Source of the DNA: Hypsibius dujardini
Taxonomy: Eukaryota > Tardigrada > Eutardigrada > Parachela > Hypsibiidae
DNA: 34,956 nucleotides
Direction: 5' to 3'
Assembly: GCA_001579985.1 (NCBI GenBank)
Contig: LRSR01005078.1
Location: 1-34,956 of the forward strand
Below, piece by piece: positions 32,836 through 34,956 of this stretch. The position numbers were made by a program, and so were the translations under genes. Each line of letters begins with the position of its first letter. Position 1 is the stretch's first letter. The notes under the pieces were generated by a model that had not been told where the DNA came from, ran no database searches, and saw nothing but the letters and a program-made list of their open reading frames with translations.

Positions 32836-33654
32836 TTAGCACTTAATTTCCGTATGCGGCATATCATCCGGAATGATCTGTTCAATCGGTGTCGTGTCAT
32901 TGCTAATTTCTCTACACATACACTTGCGAGAGAAAGCCTTCTCAATATTTCTTGCTTTCTTCGCCTCCTGGAGCTTCTCGTAATTATAACTCCATACTAA
33001 AATAGCATTCATGCCTTTCTCCTCCAAACTCTCGTGCTCAGCGTCACTTACCATTATCTCCAATTAGTCCGACACAAGTCCGTTCTTTTTAAACGCCAAG
33101 TAAAAGTGCTTAAACTTATCCGCATCGGTCATGCCGTAATACATTGTGTATCGCTCGAAGCGGATGAGATACTTATCTCCATCCTCGTGTGGCTGGCCAC
33201 TGAAAAACGGTAGATCTTTCAAATTCACATGGGTATTTTGTGGTCTTGCCGGTAAGTTTTGCTGTAAACCAACAACTAAAGCAGCTACCCCCGCCGGGTC
33301 AAGTACTTGAGGAAGAGCTATTACAGCAGCTTGTAGCTCGTCGTGTAAATTTCCTTGTACAGGTTCTAAGACGTTGTCGAGTTCTTGTAAATTCTCGTCT
33401 TCCGAATTTTCAAAGTTCTGTACAGCGTTCCCGACTCCCGATGGCAATATCAGTGGGATTTCTGGACTGCCCTCTGGTTCAATCTGTTGAAACGGTACAA
33501 CCGGTTCAACAGGGTGATTCGACACTCGGTGTGCTTCGGCAATTTGTCGATCACTCTCCTCGCCGATATCAAAAATTGTAATATTCGAAAGATACCGATT
33601 ACTCCTCGTTCTCCCAGATGACTGACCGTCTGCCACTGTGGGTTCGTATCGCAA
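32836..33654 (-). pseudogene. Gag-like protein, interrupted
   Basis: The 196-codon frame 33064-33654 contains acidic and proline-rich N-terminal sequence, then NLKDLPFFSGQ, DKYLIRFERY and MTDADKFKHFYLAFKKNGL, the pattern of a retrotransposon gag capsid N-terminal region. After a single TAA the same frame continues open to 32836. A TAA immediately precedes the frame and there is no ATG near its start, so either the start was lost or it began in another frame. Just downstream of the 5' LTR and leader, as expected for gag. Confidence 0.65.
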
Positions 33655-33768
33655 TTACTTGCCGTTAACTACAGCTGAAGGGAGCTCTGGGCTCACTGAA
33701 TGTCGCTGTAAAAAAAAATATAGACTCTCCCGTAGCGTCACAGTTCCACTAGTTATCACAGATAACTT

Positions 33769-33786
33769 CTCGGTACTCGGACTCCA
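33769..33786 (-). other. Primer binding site candidate
   Basis: Two bases after the 5' LTR on the minus strand comes TGGAGTCCGAGTACCGAG. The initial TGG pairs with the CCA end of a tRNA, the usual start of a retroelement primer site. I could not assign the tRNA by memory. Confidence 0.5.
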
Positions 33787-33788
33787 AT

Positions 33789-33998
33789 TGTAGCCAACGC
33801 AACACTGTACAGTTCACAATCACTTTCTTACTACATACAAAACTATTGGAACTGACTCCAAGCACCACACAACAGTACTATATATACCATATGTCAGAAG
33901 ACAAAGACGGACTAAAACGAAATAAATAAATAGAGCAACGTTATCGCTTACTACATATATCGAAAGTAGAACAAAAGAATTATAAATAGTCCGCGACA
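33789..33998 (-). repeat. 5' LTR
   Basis: 210 bp with TGT...ACA ends on the minus strand, nearly identical to 29578-29787. Followed on the plus-strand right side by the GTAC duplication (33999-34002). Confidence 0.92.
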
Positions 33999-34002
33999 GT
34001 AC

Positions 34003-34308
34003 ATGATGTTCCTTCTACTTATCATTTTATAAAAAGACGAAAGCTGCTACTATACCGCAGTAGCCGTTAGATTTGCAACTGTACTTAAATAATTTCTTCT
34101 CTCCCCCCCATCGCCTGCAATTGCATCGGCGGGACTGCTTCTTTGAATCAGATCCTCAGTTGGGATTCCGGTGCTAGAAGGGAGACAAAGCGCAGGCTTT
34201 CCCGGGCTGCCCGACTTTTGCAAAAACCGGCCCTTCAACGTCAGATCCTCGTGGAGACACGACCGCCCCATCAACAAGTAAGTATTCACATTATTCGCTC
34301 ATTTTCAG
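34003..34308. other. Between the retroelement and the VMO-I-like gene; possible upstream exon
   Basis: A plus-strand frame (about 34163-34277, including VLEGRQSAGFPGLPDFCKNR) ends at a GTAAGTATT donor at 34278, and the next acceptor TTTTCAG ends at 34308. The implied intron is only 31 bp, unusually short, so an exon link to the VMO-I-like gene is uncertain. Confidence 0.3.
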
Positions 34309-34740
34309 TTGAGATTGGGTCTTAGAAGATTTCCTATTGAGCGCATCATCCAATATTTGCGCAAGTCTAACAGGACTGACGTGTCGTATAAATTGCATTT
34401 GTGTGTAGCAACAGACTGGAGCACCGGACGGCCGCAAATCCAAAGCACCCGCGTGAGCAATTACGGGACATGGGGCAGTTGGGAGATGTGCTCAAAGGAC
34501 TCATACGCCTACGGACTGTCACTAAAGTGGAAGAAGAGTAAGTCACAAGATTAAGTGCCTGGACCATAGATCCAAAATTGCCCTGGAGGGAAATGGGGGA
34601 TCGTGGCAGCCGAGCCCGACGTCGTTTCACGAGTGCCCAGCCGGACATGCTATCTGTGGTCTTCGCACGCAGGTGCAGGACCCGCAAGGATCCGGAGATG
34701 ACTCGGGCCTCAACAACGTCAACTTCCGGTGCTGCCCTTT
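34309..34740 (+). pseudogene. VMO-I-like (vitelline membrane outer layer protein 1) gene, internally deleted and frameshifted
   Basis: VMO-I proteins are secreted beta-prism proteins of three internal repeats. The first part reads STRVSNYGTWGSWEMCSKDS then YAYGLSLK, matching the first-repeat signature (WGSW...C....GFSLK). After a TAA in that frame near 34552 another frame continues IKCLDHRSKIALEGNGGSW, then CPAGHAICGLRTQVQDPQGS and GDDSGLNNVNFRCC, the last-repeat signature, to the TAG at 34738-34740. The segment between (end of first repeat and middle repeat) is largely missing, and the two parts differ in frame. No intron with usable sites restores it. Signal peptide not found; the true 5' end may lie upstream. 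Probably a pseudogene or assembly-damaged gene. Domain identity is fairly sure. Confidence 0.7.
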
Positions 34741-34956
34741 TAGTATTAACTTGAACTAGTAACATACCATTTCTGTGCTGGGTGTACTTCTGCGTGTGCA
34801 CGATTCCTGTACTGGTACCTTGCTTTTGCCACTCCACAAACTATACTGCGTTACGTAGTACCGTATTCCCCCGATCTCAAGGGACACTTTTTTGCCCTAC
34901 CAGTTAATTTGATCCACCCTGGATCTTATCTGTTCATCACCGTTTACTATTGTTGA
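34741..34956. other. Downstream of the VMO-I-like gene, nothing recognised
   Basis: No coding signature or polyadenylation signal seen before the window ends. Confidence 0.4.

Larger units (their letters stand above)
29578..33998 (-). mobile_element. LTR retroelement with gag and env remnants and no pol (4421 bp)
   Basis: Complete insertion unit on the minus strand: 5' LTR 33789-33998, 3' LTR 29578-29787, both 210 bp with TGT...ACA ends, flanked by a 4-bp target duplication GTAC (29574-29577 and 33999-34002). The internal 4.0 kb has a gag-like frame next to the 5' LTR, then decayed frames, then an env-like glycoprotein region with a membrane segment next to the 3' LTR. No protease, reverse transcriptase, RNase H or integrase motif appears in any frame. 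A 4-bp duplication and the gag-to-env order fit Ty3/gypsy (Metaviridae, errantivirus-like) elements, but without pol this cannot be fixed. Confidence 0.88.

Noticed and set aside
34367-34837. 156-codon minus-strand open frame at the right end
   Set aside because: It lies antisense to the plus-strand VMO-I-like repeats, which have clear signatures; the minus frame has no recognisable features.
1-34956. tRNA, rRNA or CRISPR features
   Set aside because: I saw no tRNA B-box with a matching cloverleaf, no rRNA-like block and no regularly spaced direct repeats.

Overview
This is a eukaryotic nuclear window, probably from a small invertebrate. Its genes are split by short GT-AG introns (mostly about 65 to 210 bp), coding DNA is sparse, and intergenic DNA is full of small inverted-repeat transposons. 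An ecdysozoan is likely. A tardigrade would fit the mix of an SLC26 transporter, orphan class A GPCR duplicates, a VMO-I-like secreted protein and orphan proteins, but nothing here proves the phylum. A run of 121 N (17507-17627) marks an assembly gap.

Layout. (1) 361-4103, minus: an SLC26 anion transporter. I rebuilt 13 phase-consistent coding exons (589 codons, N-terminus through the start of the STAS domain); the rest of STAS would lie beyond the left edge. A roughly 510-bp foldback element sits in intron 6. (2) 5746-6547 and 8950-10262, both minus: a tandem pair of closely related class A GPCR genes. The right copy is intact (two exons, 342 aa). The left copy is a pseudogene that lacks the intron, has a frameshift in TM1 and has lost TM6. 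A 384-bp TTA-flanked MITE (7926-8309) lies between them. (3) 12387-16174, minus: three exons predicting a 650-aa protein with an orphan N-terminal domain and a C-terminal protein kinase fold whose DFG motif is SLG (probable pseudokinase). (4) 18279-19895, plus: a 538-aa orphan protein with an N-terminal hydrophobic anchor. Its C-terminal third appears collinear with the orphan domain of the divergent pseudokinase gene. (5) 19896-29577: transposon-rich and gene-poor, with a 399-bp element having doubled terminal motifs (21108-21506), a possible pair of tiny overlapping membrane ORFs (23867-24393), a nested inverted repeat (24924-25094), the second copy of a dispersed repeat (26883-27297; first copy 11421-12008) and a TTAA-flanked piggyBac-like candidate (27300-29107). 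(6) 29578-33998, minus: a complete LTR retroelement unit (210-bp LTRs differing at 5 positions, GTAC target duplication) carrying gag-like and env-like remnants but no pol. (7) 34309-34740, plus: a VMO-I-like gene with an internal deletion and frame change.

The candidates for undescribed biology are the divergent pair in (3) and (4), which share an apparently unnamed domain, one copy being fused to a pseudokinase; and the pol-less gag-env retroelement, which seems to have moved recently although its reading frames are broken. All homology calls come from reading motifs by eye; no search was run.
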